NCBI RefSeq assembly: GCF_004151275.2
Contig: NZ_CP130821.1
Location: 1,178,001 to 1,242,000 of the forward strand
DNA length: 64,000 nt
Direction of reading: 5' to 3'
Origin: Flavobacterium dauae
GTDB lineage: Bacteria > Bacteroidota > Bacteroidia > Flavobacteriales > Flavobacteriaceae
The position numbers were made by a program, and so were the translations under genes. This document shows, one piece after another, positions 28,566-37,347 of this stretch. Every line of letters starts with the position of its first letter. Position 1 is the stretch's first letter. The notes below the pieces were generated by a model. The model was not told the DNA's origin, made no database searches, and worked only from the letters and a program-made list of their open reading frames with translations.

Positions 28566-29297
28566 CTATTCTCTATATTCCTTTAGAGGTTTATAATTAA
28601 TATAACGAATGTAAACATCTTCAGGATTTATTTTATCTTTTCTAAGAAGTTTTTCTCTCCCAGATAGGTCAATTTCATACACTGTACGATGACTGTCATT
28701 GTGAACACTGGCAAACTCTTTTAGACTGTCTCCTTTGATTCTTGCAAAAACTGTTGAACTACCTCCGTGAACTAGAAAAGCATCAATGCAGTTTAATTCT
28801 TTATTATAAAGCATATTTGGATAACTTTCAGAATTTACAATTGAAACCAGTTCTTTTTGATAGTTGTCATAAATAAAAAGTCGTCTCACTTCATTTGCAC
28901 TTCTTGCCGCTTGTGCTGAGATAAAAGTGATGTCGTTAAAATTGTCATTGTTAAAGTCGGAAATGTTTGGAGCTAAGCCCATTAGTGCATCGCACTCATA
29001 TATATAAGTGTTTTGAAGATACCAACGATTAGGAGCTTTGTTATAAAATTTAACAATTATATAATCGTTATTAAAAACTCGGTGTTTTATAAGTTTAATT
29101 TTGTTTTTTCCTTTTTCTCCAATATTTAAACTATCTACAAATATTTCTATAATTTCAGTATTGATATTTGTGGTGTCGTTAATAACAATTTTAGTTGTAA
29201 TAGTGTCAGTAATATTAAAACTTTTACTTTCGTTATTAGTCGGTTTTGTGATACAAGAAAAAAAGAGGATACAAAGAATAAGAGTATTCAATTTCAT
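28566..29297 (-). CDS. Hypothetical lipoprotein
   Basis: This 243-aa protein begins with a lipoprotein signal (lipobox FFSC, Cys near 14), followed by a Ser/Thr/Asn-rich linker. A globular region includes NISDFNNDNFNDITFISAQA (about 111-130), resembling the short DxNxDG-type calcium loops of FG-GAP/VCBS-like beta-propeller proteins, but only one such loop is seen. No enzyme motif is recognised. It is a single gene between the GT9 gene and a three-helix membrane protein. Codon use matches the neighbours. Confidence 0.68.
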   Translation of the reverse strand: MKLNTLILCILFFSCITKPTNNESKSFNITDTITTKIVINDTTNINTEIIEIFVDSLNIGEKGKNKIKLIKHRVFNNDYIIVKFYNKAPNRWYLQNTYIYECDALMGLAPNISDFNNDNFNDITFISAQAARSANEVRRLFIYDNYQKELVSIVNSESYPNMLYNKELNCIDAFLVHGGSSTVFARIKGDSLKEFASVHNDSHRTVYEIDLSGREKLLRKDKINPEDVYIRYINYKPLKEYRE

Positions 29298-29407
29298 ATT
29301 GTCTCGTTAAATTATATTTAAAGTATCCAATGTTTGAGGCTATTTTTTGTGTAAATTTAATCTATTAATTAACAAAATAGGCTAATAATAATATTAACTA
29401 TTTTGTT

Positions 29408-29797
29408 TCATTCTTGTTTTTTAGGATTAAATTCGTTTTCGCGGTGTGTAGTGTAAAGATAAATATTGGTCATAAAAAACCAGATAAAACCAAACAAAAA
29501 CCATTTTAAAATATCGGTAGTTCTTACAATGGCTTTATTATATGTTTGCAAAAGGTTTAAAATTTGGGCATCGGTTTTAATATCATTAACAGTTTCCGGA
29601 TATCCAAAAGTTTCTAAAACAGGTGTATGAGGAATACACAACCATAATACCACAGAATAAATCCCAAAAAGAATTAATGAAAGTTTCATTTTTGCAAAGG
29701 CATCAACGTTTTTATTTTTAAATTTTACAAAAAAGGCTATTAAGTACATTAAAAATAAAAGGGCAACAACATATATAATAGGAATTTCTTTAAACAT
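29408..29797 (-). CDS. Hypothetical three-helix membrane protein
   Basis: This 129-aa protein has three hydrophobic helices: about residues 5-24, 36-55 and 98-116. The loop between helices 2 and 3 (about 56-95) is polar. No family is recognised. The C-terminus is charged (ENEFNPKKQE), so it probably stays cytoplasmic. It lies between the rocD terminator and the lipoprotein gene as its own short unit. Confidence 0.6.
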   Translation of the reverse strand: MFKEIPIIYVVALLFLMYLIAFFVKFKNKNVDAFAKMKLSLILFGIYSVVLWLCIPHTPVLETFGYPETVNDIKTDAQILNLLQTYNKAIVRTTDILKWFLFGFIWFFMTNIYLYTTHRENEFNPKKQE

Positions 29798-29870
29798 ATT
29801 GAAACTATTTTAAAGGTCTAAAGTTAGCTAAAATATATAAATTTTCATTTTTAAAAATAGATTGAGTACA

Positions 29871-29903
29871 AAAAAACGCCTCGAAAATTTTTTTGAGGCG
29901 TTT
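29871..29903 (-). terminator. Rho-independent terminator of rocD
   Basis: On the minus strand the 9-bp stem AAACGCCTC / GAGGCGTTT (29895-29903 and 29874-29882) is followed by a T-run. It begins 5 bp after the rocD stop. Confidence 0.85.
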
Positions 29904-29908
29904 AAATT

Positions 29909-31144
29909 TTACTTTTCAAATTCTTTTAAAGTGTTTGTAATAATGCGAACACAATCTAATAATTGTTCTTCGTTCATCACTAAAGGCGGAGCAAAACGAA
30001 TAATATTTCCATGTGTAGGTTTTGCAAGCAATCCGTTATCGCGTAAACGCAAACAAATGTTCCAGGCAGTATCGCTGTCTTCTGAGTCGTTAATTAAAAT
30101 GGCGTTTAATAAACCTTTACCACGAACCATTGAACAAATAGTAGAATTTTGAATGTACTCGTTCAATTTTTCTCTGAATAGTTTGCCTAATTTTTCTGCA
30201 TTATCTGCAAGATTTTCATCAATCACAACATCTAAAGCAGCTATTGCCACAGCAGCCGCTAACGGGTTTCCTCCAAAGGTTGAGCCGTGTTGCCCAGGCT
30301 TAATAACATTCATAATATTATCATTTGCCAAAACTGCCGATACCGGATACATACCGCCCGAAAGTGCTTTTCCTAAGATCAATACATCAGGCTTAACGTT
30401 TTCGTGGTCAACAGCTAATAATTTACCTGTACGGGCAATTCCTGTTTGAACTTCATCAGCAATAAACAACACATTGTTTTCTTTACACAGTTGGTACGCT
30501 TCATTTAAATAGCCATTGTCAGGAACATACACTCCGGCTTCTCCCTGAATAGGTTCTACTAAAAATCCTGCAATATTTTTACCGGTAATAACTTCTTTTA
30601 ACGCCTGAATGTTGTTGTAAGGAATACGTACAAATCCTTCGGTGTACGGACCGTAATTTTTGCGTGCGTCGGGGTCGTTAGAAAAAGAAATAATGGTGGT
30701 GGTACGTCCGTGGAAGTTGTTCTCGCAAACAATAATTACTGCTTGTTCTTCAGGCAAATTTTTTACTTCATATGCCCATTTTCTGGTAAGTTTAATAGCT
30801 GTTTCAACAGCTTCTGCTCCCGAATTCATAGGTAAAACCTTATCAAAACCGAACAATTTTGTAATTTTTTCTTCGTAAATACCTAATTTGTCGTTGTAAA
30901 ACGCACGTGAAGTTAAAGTAAGCTGTTGTGCTTGATCTGTTATAGCTTTTACCAGTTTTGGATGACAGTGCCCTTGATTAACGGCTGAATATGCCGATAA
31001 AAAATCGTAATATTTTTTTCCTTCTACATCCCAAACAAAAACGCCTTCACCTTTTGTAAGTACAACCGGAAGCGGGTGATAGTTATGTGCTCCGTATTTT
31101 TCTTCTAATGCAATTGCATCGTTACTTGTTAATAAACTACTCAT
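29909..31144 (-). CDS. rocD: Ornithine aminotransferase
   Basis: This 411-aa class III PLP aminotransferase converts ornithine and 2-oxoglutarate to glutamate semialdehyde and glutamate. Motifs are [19 protein letters not shown] (about 101-119), [17 protein letters not shown], the Asp of [15 protein letters not shown] and the PLP lysine in [17 protein letters not shown] (about 256). Residues [17 protein letters not shown] at the start fit OAT better than acetylornithine aminotransferase. carB is the gene upstream on the same strand, fitting ornithine/carbamoyl-phosphate metabolism, but it has its own terminator. A 16-codon ORF lies in the leader. Confidence 0.93.
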   Translation of the reverse strand: MSSLLTSNDAIALEEKYGAHNYHPLPVVLTKGEGVFVWDVEGKKYYDFLSAYSAVNQGHCHPKLVKAITDQAQQLTLTSRAFYNDKLGIYEEKITKLFGFDKVLPMNSGAEAVETAIKLTRKWAYEVKNLPEEQAVIIVCENNFHGRTTTIISFSNDPDARKNYGPYTEGFVRIPYNNIQALKEVITGKNIAGFLVEPIQGEAGVYVPDNGYLNEAYQLCKENNVLFIADEVQTGIARTGKLLAVDHENVKPDVLILGKALSGGMYPVSAVLANDNIMNVIKPGQHGSTFGGNPLAAAVAIAALDVVIDENLADNAEKLGKLFREKLNEYIQNSTICSMVRGKGLLNAILINDSEDSDTAWNICLRLRDNGLLAKPTHGNIIRFAPPLVMNEEQLLDCVRIITNTLKEFEK

Positions 31145-31151
31145 TAGATTT

Positions 31152-31202
31152 TTAGTTTACATTTTTAAAATAAGCCATTCCTACTTCACGGAGAGAAATC
31201 AT
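31152..31202 (-). CDS. Possible 16-codon leader peptide before rocD
   Basis: On the minus strand an ATG at 31202 preceded by TTTAGG opens a 16-codon frame, [16 protein letters not shown], that stops 7 nt before the rocD ATG. A promoter-like TATCTTG sits just upstream (about 31211-31217). The position could allow translational coupling or leader-peptide control of rocD. Nothing in the peptide marks it as an arginine- or ornithine-rich attenuator (one Arg only). Chance ORFs of this length are common, so confidence is low. Confidence 0.25.
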   Translation of the reverse strand: MISLREVGMAYFKNVN

Positions 31203-31277
31203 CCTAAAGGTGCAAGATACAAAAAAATAAGAAATTATTTTTAGTTTTAAATTGATTAAATAGTTAACGGATTCTCA

Positions 31278-31314
31278 TAAAAAAATCCCGCTTTTATTAA
31301 AAAAACGGGATTTT
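31278..31314 (-). terminator. Rho-independent terminator of carB
   Basis: On the minus strand the 9-bp stem AAAATCCCG / CGGGATTTT (31306-31314 and 31282-31290) has a 15-nt A/T-rich loop and is followed by T residues, 11 bp after the carB stop. Confidence 0.82.
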
Positions 31315-31324
31315 ATAAAAAAGT

Positions 31325-34174
31325 TTATTTACTTAAGTACATTTTTCTGCGAGTGTATAAATCGTAGAACGCATCGTCTTTTAAACTGTCGATGAATAAG
31401 ATACTTTCTCCGGTTGATTTCATCTCTGGTCCTAATGCTTTGTTTACACCAGGGAACTTGTTGAAAGAGAAAACAGGTTGCTTTATAGCATATCCATCTA
31501 ATTTAGGATTAAAAGTAAAATCGGTAACTTTTGCACCCAACATTACCTTTGTAGCATAGTTTACATAAGGTTCGCCGTAAGCTTTGGCAATAAACGGAAC
31601 CGTACGAGATGCACGTGGATTTGCTTCGATAATATAAACTGTATCATCTTTAACGGCAAACTGTATGTTAATTAAACCTTTTGTTTTTAAGGCAACCGCA
31701 ATCTTTTTAGTATGGTCTTTAATTTGCTGTAAAACAAATTCACCTAAATTAAACGGAGGCAATGTTGCATTTGAATCGCCAGAGTGAACGCCACATGGTT
31801 CAATGTGTTCCATAATTCCAATTATGTAAACATTTTCACCATCGCAAATAGCATCAGCTTCTGCTTCTATGGCTCCAGCTAAATAATGGTCTAACAACAA
31901 TTTGTTACCAGGAATCGATTTTAATAAATCAATTACGTGCTCTTCTAATTCTTTTTTGTTGATAACGATTTTCATTCCCTGACCACCTAAAACGTAAGAT
32001 GGACGAACCAAAAGTGGAAAATCTAACTCGTCAGCTAATTTCGATGCTTCGTCTGCAGTGGTTGCCACACCAAATTTAGGGAACGGTATATTTAATTCGG
32101 TTAACAATTCAGAGAAACGCCCGCGATCTTCAGCTAAATCTAAAGCTTCGTAGCTTGTTCCAATGATTTTTATTCCGTATTTATCTAATTTTTCGGCCAA
32201 CTTTAAAGCAGTTTGTCCGCCTAACTGTACAATTACTCCCTCTGGTTTTTCATGACGAATAATATCGTATATATGTTCCCAATAAACAGGTTCAAAATAT
32301 AATTTATCAGCCGTATCAAAATCGGTTGAAACCGTTTCCGGATTACAGTTGATCATGATGGTTTCGTAACCACTTTCTGATGCTGCTAAAACGCCGTGTA
32401 CACAAGAATAATCAAATTCAATACCTTGTCCAATTCGGTTTGGTCCCGATCCTAAAACAACGATTTTCTTTTTATCGGTACGAACAGATTCGTTTGCAGA
32501 ATAAGTAGTTCCGTCTGCTTTTTCGATATCTGCTTCAAAAGTCGAGTAATAATAAGGAGTTTGAGCTACGAATTCAGCCGCACACGTATCAACCAATTTA
32601 TAAACTCGGTTTATGTTCATTTGTTCGCGCAATGCATGAATTTCGCTTTCTAAACAACGCAACATGTGTGCAATTTGGCGGTCTGCAAAACCTTTTTGTT
32701 TCGCTTCTAACAACAAATCTTTAGGTAATGAAGCCAACGTGTGTTTAGAAACTTCTTGCTCTAAAGCATACATTTCTTCGTACTGTTTTAAGAACCACAT
32801 GTCGATTTTTGTAATCTGATGAATGGTACTTAACGGAATTCCTAAAGCAATAGCATCGTAAATCACGAAAACGCGGTCCCATGAAGCATGCTCTAATTTA
32901 TCTAAAATCTGGTCGTAATTCGTGTATCCTTTACCGTCTGCACCAATTCCGTTACGTTTTATTTCTAAAGATTGTGTTGCTTTTTGTAAGGCTTCTTGAA
33001 ATGAACGACCAATTCCCATAACTTCACCAACCGATTTCATTTGAAGACCAAGTGTTCTGTCGGCACCTTCAAATTTATCAAAATTCCAACGAGGTATTTT
33101 TACAATAACATAATCTAAAGTTGGTTCAAATAAAGCTGAGGTTGATTTTGTAATTTGATTTTGTAATTCATCTAACGTATAACCTAACGCCAGTTTTGTT
33201 GCGATTTTAGCAATTGGATATCCAGTTGCTTTTGATGCCAATGCAGATGAACGAGATACACGCGGATTAATTTCAATTGCCACAATGTCTTCTTTTTCGT
33301 CTGGAGATACAGCAAACTGAACGTTACATCCGCCGGCAAAATTACCAATAGAACGCATCATTTTTATTGCCATATCGCGCATACGTTGGAACGTACGGTC
33401 TGACAGTGTCATTGCAGGCGCCACCGTAATAGAATCACCCGTGTGGATTCCCATGGCATCCATGTTTTCAATGGTACAGATAATTACAACGTTGTCGTTT
33501 TTATCGCGCAATAACTCTAATTCGTATTCTTTCCAGCCCAACAACGCTTTGTCAATCAATACTTCGTGAATTGGCGATGCTTCTAAACCGTAGGTTAGTA
33601 AACCATCAAAATCTTCTTCTTTGTGTACAAAAGCAGCACCTGTTCCACCTAACGTAAACGATGGACGAATTACCAACGGGAAACCAAATTCTTGGGCAAC
33701 TTCTTTTCCTTCCAAAAACGATGTGGCAGTTTTTGCAGGTGCAAAAGGAATATCGATTTTTGCTAAAAGTTGTTTAAATTGTTCGCGGTCTTCAGTGACA
33801 TTAATGGCGTTGATATCAACCCCAATCAATTTTACATCAAAATCTTGCCAAATACCTTTTTCATCGGCTTCTAAACACAAATTCAAGGCTGTTTGTCCGC
33901 CCATTGTTGGCAAAACAGCATCGATTTCTGGATGCGCCTTTAAAATTTCAATGATCGATTTGGTATTTAAAGGCTTTAAATATACATGATCCGCCATGGA
34001 AGGATCGGTCATGATGGTTGCAGGATTTGAATTGATCAAGATTACTTTGATTCCTTCTTCACGTAAAGAACGTGCCGATTGCGACCCTGAATAGTCAAAC
34101 TCACAAGCCTGACCAATAATGATTGGACCAGAACCAATGATTAAAACTGTTTTAATTGAATTATCTTTAGGCAT
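31325..34174 (-). CDS. carB: Carbamoyl-phosphate synthase large subunit
   Basis: This 949-aa enzyme makes carbamoyl phosphate for arginine and pyrimidine synthesis with CarA-supplied ammonia. Two ATP-grasp halves repeat the same motifs: SGPIIIGQACEFDYSG near the start and GSGPNRIGQGIEFDYSC around 560; VRPSFTLGGTGAAF and VRPSYVLGGQGMKI; AIEINPRVSRSSALASKATG and IIEANPRASRTVPF. It ends soon after PEMKSTGESI, so the C-terminal MGS-like allosteric domain of the 1073-residue E. coli protein is absent. The gene ends in its own terminator; carA is not adjacent. Confidence 0.95.
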   Translation of the reverse strand: MPKDNSIKTVLIIGSGPIIIGQACEFDYSGSQSARSLREEGIKVILINSNPATIMTDPSMADHVYLKPLNTKSIIEILKAHPEIDAVLPTMGGQTALNLCLEADEKGIWQDFDVKLIGVDINAINVTEDREQFKQLLAKIDIPFAPAKTATSFLEGKEVAQEFGFPLVIRPSFTLGGTGAAFVHKEEDFDGLLTYGLEASPIHEVLIDKALLGWKEYELELLRDKNDNVVIICTIENMDAMGIHTGDSITVAPAMTLSDRTFQRMRDMAIKMMRSIGNFAGGCNVQFAVSPDEKEDIVAIEINPRVSRSSALASKATGYPIAKIATKLALGYTLDELQNQITKSTSALFEPTLDYVIVKIPRWNFDKFEGADRTLGLQMKSVGEVMGIGRSFQEALQKATQSLEIKRNGIGADGKGYTNYDQILDKLEHASWDRVFVIYDAIALGIPLSTIHQITKIDMWFLKQYEEMYALEQEVSKHTLASLPKDLLLEAKQKGFADRQIAHMLRCLESEIHALREQMNINRVYKLVDTCAAEFVAQTPYYYSTFEADIEKADGTTYSANESVRTDKKKIVVLGSGPNRIGQGIEFDYSCVHGVLAASESGYETIMINCNPETVSTDFDTADKLYFEPVYWEHIYDIIRHEKPEGVIVQLGGQTALKLAEKLDKYGIKIIGTSYEALDLAEDRGRFSELLTELNIPFPKFGVATTADEASKLADELDFPLLVRPSYVLGGQGMKIVINKKELEEHVIDLLKSIPGNKLLLDHYLAGAIEAEADAICDGENVYIIGIMEHIEPCGVHSGDSNATLPPFNLGEFVLQQIKDHTKKIAVALKTKGLINIQFAVKDDTVYIIEANPRASRTVPFIAKAYGEPYVNYATKVMLGAKVTDFTFNPKLDGYAIKQPVFSFNKFPGVNKALGPEMKSTGESILFIDSLKDDAFYDLYTRRKMYLSK

Positions 34175-34256
34175 TGTAAATAATAGGTATTGTTATTTAG
34201 GTAAATTTATTGATAATTAGTTGAATTTCATCTTAAAAAAAGAGAAAAACGAAAAG

Positions 34257-34293
34257 GTATAAAAAAAGGCGATACACTTAAAGTAACGCCTTT
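34257..34293 (-). terminator. Rho-independent terminator of rpmH
   Basis: On the minus strand AAAGGCG / CGCCTTT (34287-34293 and 34265-34271) forms the stem, followed by TTTTTTT. A second small hairpin ATGATG-AAA-CATCAT (34298-34312) lies between it and the rpmH stop. Confidence 0.8.
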
Positions 34294-34311
34294 ATTTATG
34301 ATGAAACATCA

Positions 34312-34473
34312 TTATTTTTTGTGTCTTGGTTCGCTAGAAACCGTTAACTTATGTCTTCCTTTAGCTCTTCTGCGTGCTAATACTTTTCTACCGTTAGCGC
34401 TAGCCATTCTGTCCATGAAACCGTGTTTGTTTCTTCTTTTTCTTTTTGATGGTTGAAACGTTCTCTTACTCAT
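34312..34473 (-). CDS. rpmH: 50S ribosomal protein L34
   Basis: This 53-aa basic protein of the large ribosomal subunit is missed by ORF callers because of its size. Reading the minus strand gives [19 protein letters not shown], then [20 protein letters not shown], then [14 protein letters not shown]. The KRTFQPS...R.HGF..RM.t..GR.VL..RR.KGR pattern is diagnostic of L34. It has a textbook promoter at 34546-34576 and a terminator at 34257-34293. It is not next to rnpA or dnaA here. Confidence 0.97.
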
Positions 34474-34545
34474 TGCTTCTTATCTTTAAATCTATAAATT
34501 TTACAAATGTTCAGCTTTGAAATCAAGCAGCTTCAAAACCGAGTG

Positions 34546-34576
34546 CAAATATACAAATCCTTTTAAAACTCACAAA
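34546..34576 (-). promoter_or_regulatory. Canonical Bacteroidota promoter for rpmH
   Basis: On the minus strand TTTG (34576-34573) and TATATTTG (34553-34546) are separated by 19 bp, a full consensus match. The -7 box lies 72 bp before the ATG, leaving a leader of about 65 nt. Confidence 0.75.
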
Positions 34577-34635
34577 TTGTTTTTTAAAATAATTTTACAT
34601 TTAAGTTATTAAATGCAGTATAATTAAAAACACCT

Positions 34636-34666
34636 TTTGTGTCTTATAGAGATTTTACTACATTTG
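34636..34666 (+). promoter_or_regulatory. Canonical Bacteroidota promoter for the TPR membrane gene
   Basis: TTTG (34636-34639), 19 bp, TACATTTG (34659-34666): both boxes match exactly. The ATG is 22 bp downstream at 34689. It diverges from the rpmH promoter. Confidence 0.78.
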
Positions 34667-34688
34667 CAAAATTAAAAATAAATTAGAT

Positions 34689-35252
34689 ATGATTAACAAG
34701 AATATAAAAATTATAGTTGCAGCCGCTTTGTTGGCAACAGCAATTTGGCAGTTTACAGAAAATAATATTGGCAACGGTATTTTTCTAATTATTTTGGTAC
34801 TGTTAATTGTACTGATTTATTTTAAGAACGAAATGCTTATTATGACCTTGTTTAAGTTTAGAAAACAAGATATGGACGGTGCTAAAAAGATTTTATCTAA
34901 AATTAATTCCGAAACGGCTTTAATAAAAAATCAACAGGGATATTATCATTATTTAAATGGTATCATCAATGCGCAAAACAACTTGAACCAAGCCGAAAAA
35001 GATTTTCGTAAGGCTATTGAATTAGGTTTAAACCAAAAAGAAGATTTGGCTGTATCTAAATTACAGTTGGCTGGTATTGTAATGAGCAAAAACCGTCCGG
35101 CCGAAGCTCAGAAATTAATTGCCGAAGCAAAACAACACGATACCAAAGGAATGCTTAAGGAACAAATTTCAATGATCGAAGGTCAAATGAAACAAGCCCG
35201 CGGACAAAAAGTGCCAATGTGGTACAACCATAGCAAAAAAAGAGGTTTTTAA
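34689..35252 (+). CDS. Membrane protein with TPR-like repeats
   Basis: This 187-aa protein has two N-terminal TM helices (about residues 7-22 and 28-45), then a cytoplasmic helical region with TPR-like units: YYHYLNGIINAQNNLNQAEK (about 82-101) and DFRKAIELGLNQKEDLAVSK (about 102-121). TPR repeats usually hold protein partners; none can be named. It is a single gene with an excellent promoter and its own terminator. The C-terminal MWYNHSKKRGF is unusual. A conserved hypothetical. Confidence 0.78.
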   Translation: MINKNIKIIVAAALLATAIWQFTENNIGNGIFLIILVLLIVLIYFKNEMLIMTLFKFRKQDMDGAKKILSKINSETALIKNQQGYYHYLNGIINAQNNLNQAEKDFRKAIELGLNQKEDLAVSKLQLAGIVMSKNRPAEAQKLIAEAKQHDTKGMLKEQISMIEGQMKQARGQKVPMWYNHSKKRGF

Positions 35253-35273
35253 TTTCTTTAAAATATAAGTATT

Positions 35274-35306
35274 AAGCCATTCGTTTTTAGAGTGGCTTTT
35301 TTTTTA
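35274..35306 (+). terminator. Rho-independent terminator of the TPR membrane gene
   Basis: The stem AAGCCATTC / GAGTGGCTT (35274-35282 and 35290-35298, one G-T pair) has a 7-nt loop, followed by eight T. Confidence 0.85.
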
Positions 35307-35310
35307 TAAA

Positions 35311-36201
35311 TCACTTTCTCTTAAAACCTTCGGTAGGTATTTGTATATTGTACATTTTATTCGGCTGTACAATTAAAGATGTGTCAATTAACCACGGATT
35401 GTATAATTTTAAAAGTTTGTAATTAATACCTTGATCCAACGCCCATTTTTGCAGATCATCTATATTGGTGTTTACAGCAACGTTTTTAGTTTTCACAGGC
35501 TGATACAATTCATCTTTACCAAAAACATAACCATATTTATCGGCATTGGTCATAATTTCCTTTAATGCCAAAATTCTAAAAACATAGCGCGATGTTTCTT
35601 CGTTTAAATACAAATCGTAATAATCGGTAACACCTTGTGCAATTTGTTGGCGTTCAATACCTGCAGATCCTCTATTATACGCCGCAGCAACCAAGGTCCA
35701 GTTTCCAAATTTAGCATATGCTTTTTTAAAATAAGCACAAGCAGCTTCGGTAGCCTTAATTATATCGTAACGTTCATCAACTGTGCTGCTTACTTCCAAA
35801 TTATATTCTTTCGCCGTTTCGGGCATAAACTGCCAAAAGCCTTTTGCACCGGCACTTGATGTAGCGTTGGTTAACGCGCTTTCAATCACACACAGATATT
35901 TAAAATCGTTCGGAATACCGTTACGTTTTAAAATTGGTTCAATATCGGCAAAATGTCTGTTTGCTCTTTTAATAATCAGGCTTGTTGCAGAATGCAGGTT
36001 GATGTTTACCGTCATTTCACGGTCTAAACGTTCTTTTACATCAATAATTTCTAAAGGTACCCGTTCGCCACAGAAATCGACGTTTTTTATGTAGAAATCG
36101 GTTTCAATTGTCGTTTTTTCAAGAGTTGTAAACTGATAAAAACCGGCCGATAATGTTATAACACCAAATATTAAAGCAATTTTTTTATACGTTTTTTTCA
36201 T
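35311..36201 (-). CDS. MltD/Slt-type lytic murein transglycosylase
   Basis: This 296-aa exported enzyme cleaves peptidoglycan glycan strands, forming anhydro-muropeptides. It has an uncleaved or lipid-free signal anchor (about 7-24) and the SLT domain with catalytic Glu in CVIESALTNATSSAGAKGFW (about residue 107), then QFMPETAKEYNL and AAYNRGSAGIERQ. The C-terminal part (about 240-290) looks like a single LysM-like module with YKLLKLYNPWLI. The gene follows an alpha/beta hydrolase gene with a 2-bp gap. Confidence 0.9.
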   Translation of the reverse strand: MKKTYKKIALIFGVITLSAGFYQFTTLEKTTIETDFYIKNVDFCGERVPLEIIDVKERLDREMTVNINLHSATSLIIKRANRHFADIEPILKRNGIPNDFKYLCVIESALTNATSSAGAKGFWQFMPETAKEYNLEVSSTVDERYDIIKATEAACAYFKKAYAKFGNWTLVAAAYNRGSAGIERQQIAQGVTDYYDLYLNEETSRYVFRILALKEIMTNADKYGYVFGKDELYQPVKTKNVAVNTNIDDLQKWALDQGINYKLLKLYNPWLIDTSLIVQPNKMYNIQIPTEGFKRK

Positions 36202-36203
36202 AG

Positions 36204-36857
36204 TTATTTTTCTAAAATTTCTAACAATTTTTTATTGATCCACCGGGCGTTTATTATAACCATAACGTGCGTGCCGTTTTCTAAAAAATCGGCATTTTTA
36301 ATTCGTTTGTGCGGAAAAATATGATCTTTTGTACCGTGTAAATGATAAACGTTTTGAACAGGGTTTTTATTTTCCCATAAGATAATATTTTTAAAAGCCC
36401 AGTCGAGGTAATTTTTAGAACGTACCGACAAATATTTTTGATACATATCAATCCGTTGATGGATTTTTTTTGAAGATACTATTTTTTTTGTAATAGTTTC
36501 TATTAAAGTGATATATGATGTTGGAAAAAACCGATACAGTCTCCATTTTTTAGCCCAATGAATCCGGGCAGGAAATTCCGAAGGACCTTTTACACTTGAT
36601 ATGATAATTACTTTTTCCGTAGCTATTATTTTAGCTACTTCCTGAACAATGATTCCACCAAACGAAACACCAATTAAGACCGGATTTTCTTCTTTTATCT
36701 GTAAAGCAATCCGATTGGAATAATGCTCTAAAGATTCATTTTTCTCTGGTTCAAGCCATTCAATAAAATGAAGGGTATATTTTGAATCATCAAGTTTAAT
36801 ATTTTCAAAAATATCACAATTTGCAGCCATTCCCGGCATAAAGTAGATGTTTTTCAT
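36204..36857 (-). CDS. Alpha/beta hydrolase
   Basis: This 217-aa serine hydrolase has the nucleophile elbow LIGVSFGGIIVQEVAK (about 61-76; Ser of GVSFGG), an acid residue in YHLHGTKDHIFPHKR (about 173-187) and the His in NGTHVMVI. The fold and triad are clear, but the substrate (esters or peptides) is not. It begins 2 nt upstream of the transglycosylase gene, so the two are one operon. No signal peptide. Confidence 0.82.
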   Translation of the reverse strand: MKNIYFMPGMAANCDIFENIKLDDSKYTLHFIEWLEPEKNESLEHYSNRIALQIKEENPVLIGVSFGGIIVQEVAKIIATEKVIIISSVKGPSEFPARIHWAKKWRLYRFFPTSYITLIETITKKIVSSKKIHQRIDMYQKYLSVRSKNYLDWAFKNIILWENKNPVQNVYHLHGTKDHIFPHKRIKNADFLENGTHVMVIINARWINKKLLEILEK

Positions 36858-37028
36858 CTAAATCTTTACTTTGTAGTTAATAGTTTATTTTGCATTATTA
36901 AAAATTATTTCATTAATTTGTAATAATAATAGATAAGAAATTTAAGATTTAATTTTAAAAAATACTTTTTAAGTATAAAAGCATTCTTACTTAATAAAAC
37001 CTAATATAAATATAGAAAAAAAAGTTAT

Positions 37029-37310
37029 ATGGAATTTAAAAATAATGAATTGTTGCGTCAATTTGAAGCAAAGTGTGGGGAAAGACATATTATAATTGAA
37101 TACTCTATACAGGAACGAAAACTTTTTTTAACAAAATTAAACACGAATGGTTGTGATGATGAGGTTTTAATAAACGATTTTATTAAAAGTATTTTAGATA
37201 AAGCAGAAGAAAAACGTTTAAGAATTGTTCCGGTAAATTCTAACATTATAACCTTTTTTAAAAAAAATCCAAGATACCGCGAGCTATTAGCGGCAGGTAT
37301 TAAGATATAA
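37029..37310 (+). CDS. Small GNAT-like (YjdJ-type) protein with degenerate motifs
   Basis: This 93-aa protein matches the small YjdJ-type Gcn5-related acetyltransferase domain by its overall order: IIIEYSIQERKLFLTKL (21-37), the helix LINDFIKSILDKAEEKRLRI (47-66), VPVNSNIITFFKKNPRYREL (67-86). The acetyl-CoA pyrophosphate loop (RxxGxG/A) is replaced by NTNGCDDEVL, and the Cys of the usual PxCxY is Asn70. It may have lost activity. It stands alone with an AT-rich upstream region and no good -7 box. Confidence 0.65.
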   Translation: MEFKNNELLRQFEAKCGERHIIIEYSIQERKLFLTKLNTNGCDDEVLINDFIKSILDKAEEKRLRIVPVNSNIITFFKKNPRYRELLAAGIKI

Positions 37311-37347
37311 TTAAATTAGCAAAAAAACTTAAATAACCACGATTTAA

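Noticed and set aside
29338..29390. Weak inverted repeat GCTATTTT...AAAATAGGC between two minus-strand genes
   Set aside because: The stem is imperfect and not followed by a T-run, so it cannot be called a terminator.
33621..33989. 122-codon plus-strand ORF
   Set aside because: It is antisense to carB with no motif and no promoter.
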